In this document: positions 13,541 to 14,845 of the stretch, piece by piece
Numbering within the stretch: position 1 is the first letter of the stretch
Layout: the number at the start of each line of letters is the position of its first letter
Assembly (NCBI GenBank): GCA_030643245.1
Contig: DAOWME010000047.1
Coordinates: 1-14,845, forward strand
DNA: 14,845 nt
Direction: 5' to 3'
DNA from: Deltaproteobacteria bacterium
Lineage (GTDB): Bacteria > Desulfobacterota > UBA8473
The notes under the pieces: generated by a model
The model's database searches: none
Seen by the model: the letters and a program-made list of their open reading frames with translations, nothing else
Told to the model about the DNA's origin: nothing
Made by a program: the position numbers and the translations under genes

Positions 13541-14683
13541 ATGCTGTACAGGCTTACCGACGAGCAAGAGATGCTCCAAAAGACCATGCGGAAGTTAGCT
13601 GTTGAGAAGATCGCACCCAGGGCAGGAGAAATCGATGAGAAGGAGGAATTCCCAAGGGATATCCTGGAAATTCTCCTCGAACATAAGGTCCTTGCCTTGC
13701 CGTTTCCTGAAGAGTATGGTGGACTGGGCGTTGATCTCCTGACTTACTGTTTGGTGGTGGAGGAGTTGTCAAAGGTTGGCCTTACGGCTCTGCCTTTTTT
13801 GACGAGCCATTCGGGGGCATTGGATTGTTTCATGACAGGAGGGACCCCTGAACAGAAGAGAGAGTATCTCTCCAGGCTCTTGGCCGGTGAGTTTTTTGCT
13901 TTTGTCCTTACAGAACCTGATGCGGGTTCTGATGTGGCATCCATGCAAACCAGAGCTGTCCTCCAGGGAAACAACTATGTCTTGAATGGCACCAAGTGTT
14001 TTATCAGCAATGCCGATAGTGCGGACATACTGATGGTATACGCAAAGACCGACCCCAAGGCAGGTATAAGAGGGATAAGCGCCTTTGTCGTGGAAAAAGG
14101 GACCCCAGGCTTTTACATCAGCAGAAAAGAGAAGATGATGGGCGGCAGGGCATTCCAGAGCTGCGATGTTGTGTTCGAGGACTGCCCAATACCTGAGGAA
14201 AACCTGTTGGGGAGAGAAGAGGGTAAGGGGTTAACGATTATCCTGGAATTTTTGCATAAAGGGAGGATAATAGTGGCGGCGAGCGCTGTAGGGCTGGCCC
14301 AGGGGGCCCTTGATTATGCCATCAATTTTTCAAAAGAACGTGTTCAATTTGGTAGGCCCATCGCTCAATTTCAGGGGATACAGTTCATCTTTGCTGACTT
14401 GGCATCTCAACTGGAGGCCGCAAGGCAGCTGACATATAAGGCTGCCAGCGTTGCAGAAGATGGCGGCAAGGAAGGTATGAAACTGGCCTGCATGGCCAAA
14501 TACCTGGCTACCGGGATATGTATGAAGGTTACTACCGATGCCGTGCAGATCTTAGGGGCCTCCGGTTACATGAGAGATTACCCGGTTGAGAGGATGATGA
14601 GGGATGCGAAGTGTCTTCAAATCCTTGAGGGTACCACACAGATACAACAGGTGGCAATCGCCAGGATCATTCTGGAAGAGTGA
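13541..14683 (+). CDS. Acyl-CoA dehydrogenase 3
   Basis: 380 residues. GGAGG (13527-13531) is 9 nt before the ATG. The catalytic Glu363 is present in ILEGTTQIQQ, and LTEPDAGSD and KERVQFGRPIAQFQGIQFIFADL are intact. Two small oddities stand out against its neighbours: the GGYGY turn before the YPVER segment reads GASGY, and the usual Arg after QIQ is Gln, both near the FAD and dimer contact region. They may reflect a changed cofactor pocket rather than loss, since the rest is well kept. It resembles dehydrogenase 1 of this cluster more than dehydrogenase 2. It follows the MaoC pair by 16 nt, so dehydrogenation and hydration steps are probably made together. Confidence 0.95.
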   Translation: MLYRLTDEQEMLQKTMRKLAVEKIAPRAGEIDEKEEFPRDILEILLEHKVLALPFPEEYGGLGVDLLTYCLVVEELSKVGLTALPFLTSHSGALDCFMTGGTPEQKREYLSRLLAGEFFAFVLTEPDAGSDVASMQTRAVLQGNNYVLNGTKCFISNADSADILMVYAKTDPKAGIRGISAFVVEKGTPGFYISRKEKMMGGRAFQSCDVVFEDCPIPEENLLGREEGKGLTIILEFLHKGRIIVAASAVGLAQGALDYAINFSKERVQFGRPIAQFQGIQFIFADLASQLEAARQLTYKAASVAEDGGKEGMKLACMAKYLATGICMKVTTDAVQILGASGYMRDYPVERMMRDAKCLQILEGTTQIQQVAIARIILEE

Positions 14684-14740
14684 GCTGAGACCAAATGGAC
14701 ACTAAGGGGCGAGGCCGAAATAACTTCCTCAAGTTGGCGC

Positions 14741-14828
14741 TCAGATTTAGGTCAGATTTGTTCGATCTGAAAACACAAAACCACAGGAATAGTCTTACCT
14801 ATTTCGAGGATTTTGTGTTTGAAGATCG
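14741..14828. terminator. Long imperfect palindrome after the last gene, with a competing hairpin
   Basis: CGATCT (14763-14768) plus AAACACAAAA (14771-14780) pair with TTTTGTGTTT (14811-14820) plus AGATCG (14823-14828), with only the two GA dinucleotides unpaired; GGAATAG and CTATTTC can pair further inside. A second, exclusive hairpin is possible: TCAGAT (14752-14757) with ATCTGA (14765-14770). TCAGATTT also occurs twice (14741 and 14752). It may end or attenuate the operon transcript, but there is no clean T-run after the stem. The 162-nt tail has no gene. Confidence 0.4.
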
Positions 14829-14845
14829 GTCAAAGATGGCCTGAA

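Noticed and set aside
1..14845. CRISPR array, tRNA, rRNA, insertion sequence or prophage genes
   Set aside because: I looked for regularly spaced repeats, cloverleaf-like segments and transposase or integrase motifs and saw none.

Overview
This window looks like a catabolic island from an anaerobic bacterium. The best guess is a member of Desulfobacterota (old Deltaproteobacteria, for example a syntrophic or sulfate-reducing degrader of aromatic or branched acids). The reasons are the mix of families (2-hydroxyacyl-CoA dehydratase/benzoyl-CoA reductase-type iron-sulfur subunits, B12-dependent acyl-CoA mutase, several acyl-CoA dehydrogenases, a sigma-54 activator), medium GC, and heavy use of AGG/AGA for Arg and ATA for Ile. 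The taxonomic call is inference; no rRNA or marker gene is present.

Layout. All genes are on the + strand. At 1-96 is the C-terminal end of a small GIY-YIG nuclease, followed at once by a perfect ATTCCC-N8-GGGAAT palindrome (102-121) of the type found in dispersed repeats. A non-coding stretch with a run of nine G leads to a PAS / AAA+ / Fis-HTH sigma-54 activator (395-1846). The next gap (1847-2197) carries a well-spaced -24/-12 promoter (2130-2145) and, about 114 bp upstream of its predicted start point, a perfect 7-bp inverted repeat (2033-2051) that could be the activator's binding site. From there an operon-like run of eleven enzyme genes reaches 14683: an HMG-CoA-lyase-like protein; two subunits resembling BcrC/HgdB and BcrB/HgdA; acyl-CoA dehydrogenase 1; the B12-binding small and catalytic large subunits of a split acyl-CoA mutase; acyl-CoA dehydrogenase 2; a BadI/MenB-like crotonase; an amidohydrolase-2 family protein; a pair of MaoC hot-dog proteins (one degenerate, one with Asp/His); and acyl-CoA dehydrogenase 3. 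Several gaps inside the run hold strong inverted repeats (10402-10467, 11434-11501, 12585-12624), and a larger imperfect palindrome lies after the last gene (14763-14828).

How it may work together. The set reads as a CoA-thioester degradation route: carbon-skeleton rearrangement (mutase), oxidation (three dehydrogenases), hydration (MaoC pair), radical dehydration or ring reduction (BcrCB-like pair), ring or C-C cleavage (BadI-like) and a lyase-type cleavage (HMGL-like), switched on by one sigma-54 activator. No CoA ligase or transferase, thiolase, 3-hydroxyacyl-CoA dehydrogenase, ETF, ATPase activator of the dehydratase/reductase, or MeaB-type mutase chaperone is visible, so the route must use genes elsewhere.

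The most notable point is that several of these intact enzymes have lost the residues that define their families. The HMGL-like protein has Trp/Glu/Val where the Arg/Asp/Glu of DRE-TIM lyases should be, and lacks the loop Cys. The mutase keeps its B12 motif but has replaced the substrate-contacting Tyr, Arg and His. The BadI-like protein has Phe for the catalytic Tyr. The amidohydrolase has Q-x-C for H-x-H. Together these suggest a pathway for an unusual substrate that known gene names do not describe. Residue correspondences were made by eye from remembered family sequences.
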